A DNA stretch of 39,209 bases from Bacteroidota bacterium. GTDB lineage: Bacteria > Bacteroidota > Bacteroidia > Bacteroidales > VadinHA17. Below, piece by piece: positions 16,019-24,045 of the stretch. Numbering within the stretch: position 1 is the stretch's first letter; every line of letters starts with the position of its first letter. The stretch spans positions 1-39,209 of the forward strand of contig JAUVKW010000006.1 of the NCBI GenBank assembly GCA_030596025.1, in the 5' to 3' direction. Position numbers and translations under genes: made by a program. Below the pieces are notes generated by a model. It did no database searches, was not told where the DNA came from, and saw only the letters and a program-made list of their open reading frames with translations.

Positions 16019-18520
16019 TCAGAGATTAAGTTTCAGGCTAAGTTTAAATGAGAAATTATCAATAGATTTTTGAAGTTGATAGGGCCCATATCTGTAATAT
16101 ATTCCTATACCATAACCCAGGAAAAATTGATTAATAATATTATTAATGATTATTCCCGATTCATAATACCCTTTTTCCATAGTTTTGAAATTGATTCCTC
16201 TGTGAAGTTCCGGATTCTGAAGTTTCCCAATTCCAAAATTACTGACAAATTCCACCCCTGGCTGAAACCTTTTTGTTTTGAAAAGGAGTTTTCCAAAATC
16301 CTGTCTGAAAAATATAGAGAAGAAATGATCTGACAGGAATTCGTTCATTCTCATCACTCCAAAACTATTTGCTGAAACTAAGGAAAAACCCTGGTAACTC
16401 CCCTTTCCATTATAAAGTTTTGAATATGGCACCCTTCCCTCAACAATTCCTCCCTCAAGATCAATGTATGAATGTCCAAGACTTCGACTGAGAATCTTTT
16501 TTGAAATTCGAATTTCATACCGGGAATAGGTAAAACCTCCATTCATCCAGTCAATTCCTTGATTGAAGTTTGCATATAGTATAGGGAATTTTGTCCCCAA
16601 AGAAATCTTTTTTCTGCCGGATACCATAAATTTTTCTTTGTAAGCAAACCTCAGTTTTATGCCTAATTCAGAAAAAGTAGCCTTGTCAATTAGGTTTTCG
16701 GTTCCATTTTCCAAATCATTAAACTGATAGTTGTTTCCAAAAGTAGTTTTTGAGTTTTGAAAAAATATGTGAGTTTTAAAATATTGCAGGGCATGAAATT
16801 CAAATGATGCTGACCAGCCTTCAATATAATCCATGTGCGAGATTAAGAATCTTCGGAAGTTTTCAGTATCGAAACTTCTGCTTTTTTTCAGAAATTTATA
16901 TGATCCTGACTCTTCAACATCGTTAAAGTAGTTTGCTTGCAAAGAAATGTCATAATTATTTGAGATAAGCCATTTTGCAGAACCACCATATTTTATATTT
17001 TTATCCTTAAATCCATAGGCAAAATACCCTGAGAAAAAGAGATTCTCTGATAAACGTTCATTACTTATTCCACCAAGACCAAGCCTGATTCCTTCGAAAA
17101 GATTATAATTTATTATAGAGTGAATATCCAGGTTGAAAAAACGAATAGGGATATAGCCATTCATTGTTGTTTCTACTATCCAAAGCTTACGATCCAGATG
17201 TTCTTCCTTTCCAATGCTGTCTAAAACATGATATGTGGCTGTATCTTTTTCTGAAAGTGGAGTGGAACGATGGAAGTCCCAAAAACCTTCTGATTTTTTA
17301 TGTGCATCTTTCTCAACTTCAAGTGCAATATTCTTAAATTTCTTTAGTTCAAATACGGGGTTTAGTTTGATGTTTGTAATGTAGGTTTTACCTACCCCTA
17401 TTACTTTAACTTTATTATCTTCACTCTCCACCTGAATAAGCCCTTTATTATTTTCGTCAGCCGGATCCACTAAAATAATGTCGGTATTCAATTGAACCGG
17501 AAACCATTGTTTATTTTCTATAAACTCATATTTCTGTTGAATTTTAATGCGAAACATATCCTTTGACTCTGCAGCTTCGGCTACCACATTTTGCAAAGCA
17601 TATAGGTTTGAATTGATATACATAAACCCCTTCAATCCAGTAAAGTTTTTCCCTTTTTTTGGGAGAAAAGAGATAATAAATAAACTATCCTTCGTGGAGG
17701 TAATAAGAGTATCCTCAAGTATAAATAAATATTTATTTTTACTTCCGTAGCTAATTGGATTCAGGTAATTCTTATCAAGAATGGTGATAAAATCATTGTA
17801 AAATGAAAAAGACTGAATCTGTGTTGCAAGTAAGGTGAAAGAGGGATTGCTGAATCCTGATACTCTCGAAGCTATAATTTTTTCCCGATTATTCCCTGGG
17901 GCAGAGTATTCCCTGTTACTTACAGATTCGAGTAAAAATAAGTGTTGTTTTTCGATGAACTCATTGATCTCAAAAAAGGAGGAATCAATTTCCACAAGAC
18001 TTGAATCCTGAGGGGATATTATTGTATCTATTTTAGGATGTGGAGCTTCAAATGTGAAATATAATTTATTATATGAAGTGTATGAAAAAGACTTGATTTT
18101 TTCAGGGTTATTGAGTTTCTTATTTTCATAAACCAGGTCAATTATTCTGTGAGCCGGATTGATCCCTGGGGCAATTCTTACCTCATCAATATCATAGGTT
18201 TTGGGAATCATTTTTATTAATAGTAAATTCTTCCGGAGGGTGTCCGGCCGGTCAATAAGCAGAGGCTCATATCCTATGTATGAGAAGTTTAACTGGAAAA
18301 CAGATTCCCTGGTATTGAGGGTGAAATCTCCATCAATATTACTCATGGTACCACTGCCTGAATTATTGTAAGAGATATTGACAAAGGCAAGAGCATTTCC
18401 AGATTCTGAGTCGATAATTTTACCGGAAATTTGTGTTTCCTGTCCAATTGATAAAAGGGGGAGGTGTGAGATAATTATCATCCACCATAACCATAAGCTT
18501 ATGTTACTAATGAATTGCAA
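16019..18520 (-). CDS. DUF5686 outer-membrane protein with N-terminal carboxypeptidase-regulatory-like domain
   Basis: 833 aa. The start is TTG at 18520, which keeps a full signal peptide (SLWLWWMIIISHLPLLSIGQ); an ATG at residue 14 is the alternative. Residues about 28-100 are a CarboxypepD_reg-like beta-sandwich (ISGKIIDSESGNALAFVNIS, then FSYIGYEPLLI). The remainder matches the DUF5686 pattern: a central soluble part with SFSYTSYNKLYF and PKKGKNFTGLKGFMYINS, then a long C-terminal region of alternating strands ending KLSLKLNL, like an outer-membrane barrel. The exact role is unknown; the family is common in Bacteroidota and resembles TonB-dependent receptors only in its N-terminal domain, with no plug domain here. 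It lies between the pseudouridine synthase gene and era, all on the minus strand. Confidence 0.85.
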   Translation of the reverse strand: MQFISNISLWLWWMIIISHLPLLSIGQETQISGKIIDSESGNALAFVNISYNNSGSGTMSNIDGDFTLNTRESVFQLNFSYIGYEPLLIDRPDTLRKNLLLIKMIPKTYDIDEVRIAPGINPAHRIIDLVYENKKLNNPEKIKSFSYTSYNKLYFTFEAPHPKIDTIISPQDSSLVEIDSSFFEINEFIEKQHLFLLESVSNREYSAPGNNREKIIASRVSGFSNPSFTLLATQIQSFSFYNDFITILDKNYLNPISYGSKNKYLFILEDTLITSTKDSLFIISFLPKKGKNFTGLKGFMYINSNLYALQNVVAEAAESKDMFRIKIQQKYEFIENKQWFPVQLNTDIILVDPADENNKGLIQVESEDNKVKVIGVGKTYITNIKLNPVFELKKFKNIALEVEKDAHKKSEGFWDFHRSTPLSEKDTATYHVLDSIGKEEHLDRKLWIVETTMNGYIPIRFFNLDIHSIINYNLFEGIRLGLGGISNERLSENLFFSGYFAYGFKDKNIKYGGSAKWLISNNYDISLQANYFNDVEESGSYKFLKKSRSFDTENFRRFLISHMDYIEGWSASFEFHALQYFKTHIFFQNSKTTFGNNYQFNDLENGTENLIDKATFSELGIKLRFAYKEKFMVSGRKKISLGTKFPILYANFNQGIDWMNGGFTYSRYEIRISKKILSRSLGHSYIDLEGGIVEGRVPYSKLYNGKGSYQGFSLVSANSFGVMRMNEFLSDHFFSIFFRQDFGKLLFKTKRFQPGVEFVSNFGIGKLQNPELHRGINFKTMEKGYYESGIIINNIINQFFLGYGIGIYYRYGPYQLQKSIDNFSFKLSLKLNL

Positions 18521-18581
18521 GTTTCTTACTATGATATGAAAGCCATATGAATAGAATTTTTTAAAGAACTAATAAAGCTCT

Positions 18582-19418
18582 TTATTCATAGGAGCCTTTT
18601 TTGATGATCGAGAGTTCTTTATTTGTAAGATGCCTCCACCTGCCACGAGGAAGTCCTTTTTTAGTCAACCCGGCAAAATATACTCTATCAAGACGTATTA
18701 CTTTGTACCCAAGATGTTCAAGCATCCTGCGGATTACCCTGTTTTTCCCTGAATGAATTTCAACGCCAATCTCTCTTTTGTCTTCAGGGAGAATATAACT
18801 GATTGCATCAGGTTTTATAAAACCATCATCAAGAGTGATGCCCTCAGATAACTGTACAAGATCCTTCTGAGTGAGGTCCCCTTCCAGAGACACCTGGTAT
18901 ATTTTTTTCTTTTGATATTTTGGATGAGTCAGTTTTTTAGTAAGGGGGCCATCATTTGTAAGCAATAATACCCCTGTACTCATTCTGTCAAGTCTGCCAA
19001 CCGGATAAATCCTTTCCTCAGGCCCTTTTTTTATTAAAGAAAGTACAGTTTTTCTACCCTGTGGATCATCTGTAGTAGTGATAACATCTTTCGGTTTATT
19101 TAATAAAATGTAAACTTTCTTTTCAGGCACAAGCTTTTTCCCCTTGTATTTTACCTCATCGTTAAAACTAACCTTTGTTCCAAGCTCGGTTATCTTCTTT
19201 CCATTTACTTTCACATCTCCACTTTGAATATAGTTATCCGCTTCTCTTCTTGAACACAAGCCGGTATTAGCAATGAATTTGTTCAGCCTGATTCCTGAAG
19301 TTTCCTGCCTGGACTTTTTTGGATAATCCTTACTTAGCTTTGCTGAATCAAAACGTATCTTTTTGTTTTTTAAATTATCCTGGTAGTTAGATGATCCTGT
19401 TTTTCTTTTTTTTCCCAT
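18582..19418 (-). CDS. rRNA pseudouridine synthase, RsuA/RluB/E/F family
   Basis: 278 aa from the ATG at 19418 (MGKKRKTGSS); a TTG three codons earlier is less likely. A basic, disordered N-terminal tail of about 45 residues precedes an S4 RNA-binding domain (IRLNKFIANTGLCSRREADN, then VKVNGKKI). The catalytic domain carries the family motif VGRLDRMSTGVLLLTNDG, in which the Asp is the catalytic residue, and closes with SGKNRVIRRMLEHLGYKVIR and LPRGRWRHLT. Known role: isomerises uridine to pseudouridine in rRNA; Bacteroidota members are usually called RluB-like (23S position 2605), but the exact site is not certain. It is divergent from glmM, with a 143-base spacer. Confidence 0.95.
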   Translation of the reverse strand: MGKKRKTGSSNYQDNLKNKKIRFDSAKLSKDYPKKSRQETSGIRLNKFIANTGLCSRREADNYIQSGDVKVNGKKITELGTKVSFNDEVKYKGKKLVPEKKVYILLNKPKDVITTTDDPQGRKTVLSLIKKGPEERIYPVGRLDRMSTGVLLLTNDGPLTKKLTHPKYQKKKIYQVSLEGDLTQKDLVQLSEGITLDDGFIKPDAISYILPEDKREIGVEIHSGKNRVIRRMLEHLGYKVIRLDRVYFAGLTKKGLPRGRWRHLTNKELSIIKKGSYE

Positions 19419-19464
19419 TAGACACAATAGATTTTAATTGCAATATGTATTTTTGAAGATCTTT

Positions 19465-19485
19465 AAGGATTACTCTTTAATCCTT
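19465..19485. repeat. Hairpin in the divergent pseudouridine synthase/glmM spacer
   Basis: AAGGATTA and TAATCCTT form an 8-bp perfect stem around CTCTT. It lies between two divergent starts, so it could be a shared operator rather than a terminator. Confidence 0.4.
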
Positions 19486-19561
19486 TAAAAGTACAAATAT
19501 TTAAATCAGTGAGACTTAAATTTTGAAAACAAAAAATTAGAACTCTAAAAACACCATTATC

Positions 19562-20944
19562 ATGACCTTAATAAAATCCATATCTGGAATTCGGGGAACC
19601 ATTGGAGGATCCCCAGGAAAAGGACTAACCCCTCCTGATATTGTAAAATATGCCTCAGCCTATGGCACATGGCTAAAAGAGCAATCAGTAAAAGATAGCT
19701 TTTATGTTGTGCTGGGACGGGATGCGAGGATCTCTGGAGAAATGGTTTCTTCATTGGTGGCAGCAGGATTATCAGCCATGGGGATAAATGTTGACGATAT
19801 AGGACTGGCTTCCACTCCTACAGTTGAGATGGCTGTGATTGATAAAAAAGCAGATGGTGGAATTATTATCACTGCAAGTCATAATCCCGGGGAATGGAAT
19901 GCTCTTAAGTTGCTTAATAAACTTGGGGAATTCCTTTCTGCAGAAGAGGGAGAAAAAATAGTGAATCTTGCTGATTCTGAGGCCATAACATATTCAGGAG
20001 CAAATAGCCTGGGGAAAGTAAGACAGGCAGAACCTTTTCATATGCAACATATACAAAAGATTCTTGAGCTCCCTTTGGTTGACACTAATGCTATCAGGCA
20101 GGCTAATTTTAAAATAGTAATTGATTGCGTAAATTCAGTGGGGGGAGTGATATTGCCTGAATTATTAACTGCTTTGGGAGTAGATAAGATTATTCAACTT
20201 CATTGCAATTTGAATGGGATCTTTCCTCATGACCCTGAACCCATTCCGAAAAATTTGAGTGAAATTTGCCGGGAAGTTAAAGATCAGGGTGCAGATCTTG
20301 GCCTGGTTGTTGATCCCGATGTTGACCGGCTTGCAATTGTGAAAGAAGATGGGACCCTTTTTGGAGAAGAGTATACACTGGTGGCAGTTGCAGATTATGT
20401 GCTTTCTGATAAACCGGGGAATACTGTTTCTAATTTATCATCTACAAGGGCATTGAAGGATCTTACAGAAAAATATGATGCCACATACTATTCTTCACCA
20501 GTAGGTGAAGTGAATGTAGTTAGTGAAATGAAAAAGCGAGATGCCGTAGTAGGAGGAGAGGGAAATGGGGGTGTTATTTTTCCCGGACTACACTATGGAA
20601 GGGATGCCCTGGTTGGAGCAGCATTGTTTTTGTCCCACCTGGCCAAAACAGGCTTAAAGACTTCACAATTGCGGAATACTTTCCCTGATTATTATATAAA
20701 CAAAACCAAGCTAACTGTTGATCATGAATTTGATGTAAATATGCTGGTTCGTCAATTGCAGAAAAAATATCCTTCATCCGGAATTGATCTTGCAGATGGT
20801 ATTCGAATTGATATGGAAAAGGAATGGATCCATGTAAGGAAATCAAATACAGAGCCCGTATTCAGGATTATTGCGGAGTCAGAAAATGAAGAAAGATCCG
20901 AAGTCCTTGTAGGGGAGGTCACAGATTTGTTAAAAGCATTATAA
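19562..20944 (+). CDS. glmM: Phosphoglucosamine mutase (GlmM-like phosphohexomutase)
   Basis: 460 aa of the alpha-D-phosphohexomutase family with all four domains. The active-site phosphoserine is Ser106 in TASHNPGEWNALK, the metal loop is DPDVDRLAI (from residue 251), the sugar-binding loop is GEGNGGVI, and the C-terminal phosphate-binding loop is RKSNTEPVFRI (Ser at 428). The N-terminal SISGIRGTIGG is typical of Bacteroidota GlmM-annotated enzymes. Known reaction: glucosamine-6-phosphate to glucosamine-1-phosphate, feeding UDP-GlcNAc for peptidoglycan and lipid A. The family also includes phosphomannomutases and phosphoglucomutases, so substrate is assigned by similarity of the overall sequence rather than a proven residue. 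It starts with ATG and is a single-gene unit divergent from the pseudouridine synthase. Confidence 0.9.
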   Translation: MTLIKSISGIRGTIGGSPGKGLTPPDIVKYASAYGTWLKEQSVKDSFYVVLGRDARISGEMVSSLVAAGLSAMGINVDDIGLASTPTVEMAVIDKKADGGIIITASHNPGEWNALKLLNKLGEFLSAEEGEKIVNLADSEAITYSGANSLGKVRQAEPFHMQHIQKILELPLVDTNAIRQANFKIVIDCVNSVGGVILPELLTALGVDKIIQLHCNLNGIFPHDPEPIPKNLSEICREVKDQGADLGLVVDPDVDRLAIVKEDGTLFGEEYTLVAVADYVLSDKPGNTVSNLSSTRALKDLTEKYDATYYSSPVGEVNVVSEMKKRDAVVGGEGNGGVIFPGLHYGRDALVGAALFLSHLAKTGLKTSQLRNTFPDYYINKTKLTVDHEFDVNMLVRQLQKKYPSSGIDLADGIRIDMEKEWIHVRKSNTEPVFRIIAESENEERSEVLVGEVTDLLKAL

Positions 20945-20994
20945 AAGATTATTAATCCGGGAATATTTTGATAATATTGAATGTCAAATTGAGA

Positions 20995-21029
20995 CAATGT
21001 TAAAATGTGTTAAAAATAGGATAACATTG
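20995..21029. promoter_or_regulatory. Operator-like dyad before the export operon
   Basis: CAATGTTA (20995-21002) and TAACATTG (21022-21029) are perfect 8-base inverted arms. Between and overlapping them are two direct copies of TGTTAAAA (20998-21005 and 21008-21015) exactly 10 bases apart, one helical turn. The dyad ends 11 bases before the -7 box at 21041, so a protein bound here would overlap the -33 region of the export operon promoter. Confidence 0.4.
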
Positions 21030-21040
21030 AGAAATTGAAA

Positions 21041-21048
21041 TACATTTG
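21041..21048 (+). promoter_or_regulatory. -7 box for the HlyD/permease/TolC operon
   Basis: TACATTTG matches TAnnTTTG fully, 77 bases before the ATG at 21126. A good TTTG -33 was not found; the dyad at 20995-21029 occupies that area. Confidence 0.45.
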
Positions 21049-21125
21049 CAAAACCCCCTATCAGGCTTTTTGAATAAGAACTCAGGCTATATAATTAGGC
21101 TTTTGACTAAAAAAAATATAAACAC

Positions 21126-22625
21126 ATGAAAAAAATAGTTTTAATTAGTGTTGGTGTTGTACTTGCAGCCATTATTGTGCTGCTTATTGTAAACAGAGCC
21201 ACCAGTAAGGAAGATCTCACACAGCTGGAAGCTGTGGTTAAGTTCGGAAAGTTTGATATTAATGTGGTTGTAACCGGTGAATTGCAGGCCGAACAGTCGG
21301 TTCAAATAAGCGGCCCTGCAAAACTCAGAACTTCCAGAAGTCACCGGTTTAGTCAAATAAAAATAACAGATCTTATTCCTGAAGGAACCATTGTAAAAGA
21401 AGGTGATTATATTGCAACCCTCGATCGGTCTGACGCAACAAACAGGCTGAAAGACCTGGAAGATGAAATGGAAGAAAAACGTAATACCCTGGAGCGGGTA
21501 CAACTGGATACAACTATTAATCTTCGGAATCTCAGAGATGAATTGGTAAACCTGGAATATAACATGGAGGAGGCCGAAATCACTCTTGAACAGTCAAAAT
21601 ATGAATCTCCTGCAGTGATCCGGCAGGCCCAAATCAGTCTGGATAAAGCAGGAAGAGCATTTGCGCAAGCCAAATTAAACTACCGATTGAAGGCTCAACA
21701 ATACAGGGCAGATATCAGGGAAGCTAAGATTAACCTGGCCCGCGAGCAAAGAGATTATGACGATATGGTTGACTTAATTTCCCAATTCACTATCATGGCA
21801 CCAGCTCCGGGAATGATCATTTATCAAAAAGAATGGAGTGGGCAAAAAAGAAAAGTTGGATCTATGATCAGTGCCTGGGATCTTACTGTAGCAACATTGC
21901 CTGATCTTTCGTCATTAATTTCCAAAACCTATGTAAACGAAATCGACATCAGTAAAATTAGTAAAGGGCAACAAGTAAAAATTGGAGTGGATGCTTTCCC
22001 CGAAAAAGAATTTATGGGAGAAATACTGGAAGTGGCCAATATTGGAGAACAATTGCCCAATACCGATGCCAAAGTTTTTGAAGTGGTAATTAAACTGGAT
22101 GGTGTGGATCCTGTTTTACGACCTGCAATGACAACCAGTAACAAAATTGTAACTGCTGAATTTGATAGTGTTATGTCAATTCCGCTTGAAACTATTCATG
22201 TGGAAGATAGCATTCCAATGGTTTTCAAGAAAAATGGAGTAAAACAGGTTGTTTTACTTGGGGCGTCTAATGAAAATGAGGTTATTGTTGAAGCTGGCTT
22301 GAGCCCGGGAGATAAAGTCTTATTGTCTCTCCCTGAAGAACCTGAGAATTTTAGATTGCAGGGGGAAGAAATCATTGATCAAATCAGGGAAAGAATACGT
22401 GAGGAGAAACTTGAAGAAGAGCGAATGAAGGCTGAAGCCGCAAAGGTCAATGAGCAAAGTAAAAAAATGCAACAATTTATGCGCATGGGTGGAGGTTCTT
22501 CCCAGGGTACAAGAGTATCTGTTAGTCCCAACCAGGGAAGCCGGAAGCAAACTCAGGAAAAGCCTGAAAAGAGAGTGGACACTAAGATAAGCACCACTGA
22601 TTCCGTAAAAGTTAAGATACATTAA
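21126..22625 (+). CDS. HlyD/MacA-type periplasmic adaptor subunit of an exporter
   Basis: 499 aa. One N-terminal membrane anchor (residues 3-22: KIVLISVGVVLAAIIVLLIV) is followed by a split lipoyl/barrel-sandwich region (EGTIVKEGDYIATLDRSD), a long alpha-helical hairpin rich in Glu, Lys and Arg (about 105-215), the returning lipoyl strand (TIMAPAPGMIIYQKEW), and beta-barrel and membrane-proximal domains (VNEIDISKISKGQQVKIGVD). The last 80 residues form an extra charged tail (EEKLEEERMKAEAAKVNEQ and a Gly/Ser/Gln-rich end) beyond the usual MacA length. Known role: bridges an inner-membrane permease to TolC. The permease and TolC genes follow on the same strand (46- and 18-base gaps), so the three form one operon. 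The substrate is unknown. Confidence 0.93.
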   Translation: MKKIVLISVGVVLAAIIVLLIVNRATSKEDLTQLEAVVKFGKFDINVVVTGELQAEQSVQISGPAKLRTSRSHRFSQIKITDLIPEGTIVKEGDYIATLDRSDATNRLKDLEDEMEEKRNTLERVQLDTTINLRNLRDELVNLEYNMEEAEITLEQSKYESPAVIRQAQISLDKAGRAFAQAKLNYRLKAQQYRADIREAKINLAREQRDYDDMVDLISQFTIMAPAPGMIIYQKEWSGQKRKVGSMISAWDLTVATLPDLSSLISKTYVNEIDISKISKGQQVKIGVDAFPEKEFMGEILEVANIGEQLPNTDAKVFEVVIKLDGVDPVLRPAMTTSNKIVTAEFDSVMSIPLETIHVEDSIPMVFKKNGVKQVVLLGASNENEVIVEAGLSPGDKVLLSLPEEPENFRLQGEEIIDQIRERIREEKLEEERMKAEAAKVNEQSKKMQQFMRMGGGSSQGTRVSVSPNQGSRKQTQEKPEKRVDTKISTTDSVKVKIH

Positions 22626-22671
22626 GAATTTGTTGTAAAACTCAGGAATATTTACTTGAAATCCACTGTAT

Positions 22672-24027
22672 ATGAAAAGATATTTTCATGATGTAACCAT
22701 AGCCCTGGAATCTATACTTACCAATAAGCTGAAGTCAATTCTAACAGCCCTGGGGATTATTTTTGGGGTAATGGCAGTAATCACAATGCTGGCCATTGGA
22801 AAAGGGGCTCAACAAGAAATCCTCGATCAAATAAAAATGGTGGGAGTAAATAATATTCTGATTACCCCCATTGTTGAAGCAGGTAATACTGAAGAAGAAG
22901 GGGAAGATGGTGCCCGTCAGCAAAGTAAATTTTCCAGAGGATTAAGCCTGATGGATGTGGAAGCTATTTTAGAAGTGATTCCCAGTGTTCAGAAAATCAG
23001 CCCGGAGATATCCCTGAATTCATTTGTGCTTCAGAATGGAAGACGCTCACCTGCTAAAATCGTTGGTGTTTCAACAGATTATTTTGAACTCTATAACCTT
23101 TCACTTGAGAACGGAAGCTTTTTTAATGAATTTCAAAAAGATCATGGAGTAACGGTTTGCATTGTAGGAGCAAATATTAAAGCAAAATTTTTCAGCCAGG
23201 TAGACCCGGTTGGACAATACATTAAATTTGGAGATGTCTGGCTGAAAATTATTGGGGTACTGGAACGTACCGAAGTAAGTTTATCGGGCTTTGAAACAAC
23301 CGGGGTAAATGTATATAACGATAATATTTATATTCCTGTAAAAACCATGTTGATGCGTTTCCAAAACAGGGCACTGGTAAATACAAGAGATAATTCCGGA
23401 ATTAGCATCAGTGGAGGGGGACGTTTTATGAGGATGTCCTTCAGTTCTACACCAGGTGAGAATACAAGTTCAAATTATCATCAGCTCGACAGGATTATTG
23501 TACAGGTTAAGGAAACTGAACAATTGAATGCAACCACAGAAATACTCAGCAGGATGATGCTCAGACGACACCAGGATGTAAAAGATTTTGAAATTACTGT
23601 CCCCGAGCTTCTTCTCAAACAGCAACAAAGAACCAAAGACGTTTTTAATATTGTCCTTGGTGCTATAGCAAGCATATCTCTCGTGGTTGGTGGTATTGGA
23701 ATTATGAATATTATGTTTGCTTCAGTCATGGAAAGAATAAAAGAGATCGGAACCCGGATGGCAATTGGGGCGAATAAAACAGATATTGTTGTGCAGTTTC
23801 TCTCAGAAGCAATTTTAATAAGTGTAACGGGTGGATTTATTGGAGTATTCCTTGGTATTTTATTTGCCCAAATTATAGAACAGGTATCTGATATTATAAC
23901 TATTGTCAGCCCCTTTTCTGTTATTATAGCTTTTGGCGTTTCTGCGGCTGTGGGTGTTATTTTTGGTTATTCTCCAGCCAAAAAAGCGGCTGAAAAAGAC
24001 CCAATTGAGTCATTGCGTTATGAATAA
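22672..24027 (+). CDS. MacB-like FtsX-domain ABC permease (without fused ATPase)
   Basis: 451 aa. TM1 (SILTALGIIFGVMAVITMLAI) leads into a large periplasmic MacB_PCD domain (about 45-280), followed by the C-terminal FtsX domain with three helices: SISLVVGGIGIMNIMFASVM, then AILISVTGGFIGVFLGILFA, then FSVIIAFGVSAAVGVIFGYS. The ending PAKKAAEKDPIESLRYE is the standard FtsX/MacB C-terminus. E. coli MacB carries an N-terminal ATPase; this protein is permease only and must borrow an ATPase. None is encoded in the operon. Known role in the family: mechanotransmission driving export of peptides, lipoproteins or drugs through TolC rather than direct transport through the inner membrane. Adaptor and TolC genes flank it. 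Confidence 0.93.
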   Translation: MKRYFHDVTIALESILTNKLKSILTALGIIFGVMAVITMLAIGKGAQQEILDQIKMVGVNNILITPIVEAGNTEEEGEDGARQQSKFSRGLSLMDVEAILEVIPSVQKISPEISLNSFVLQNGRRSPAKIVGVSTDYFELYNLSLENGSFFNEFQKDHGVTVCIVGANIKAKFFSQVDPVGQYIKFGDVWLKIIGVLERTEVSLSGFETTGVNVYNDNIYIPVKTMLMRFQNRALVNTRDNSGISISGGGRFMRMSFSSTPGENTSSNYHQLDRIIVQVKETEQLNATTEILSRMMLRRHQDVKDFEITVPELLLKQQQRTKDVFNIVLGAIASISLVVGGIGIMNIMFASVMERIKEIGTRMAIGANKTDIVVQFLSEAILISVTGGFIGVFLGILFAQIIEQVSDIITIVSPFSVIIAFGVSAAVGVIFGYSPAKKAAEKDPIESLRYE

Positions 24028-24045
24028 TACAACAAGCAAGTAATT

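Noticed and set aside
16070-16333. + frame opposite the DUF5686 gene
   Set aside because: It is a shadow of the barrel-coding strand, with no signal, motif or start context.
20965-20981. AATATT-TTGAT-AATATT as a terminator after glmM
   Set aside because: The stem is AT-only, six base pairs, with no T-run; too weak to call.
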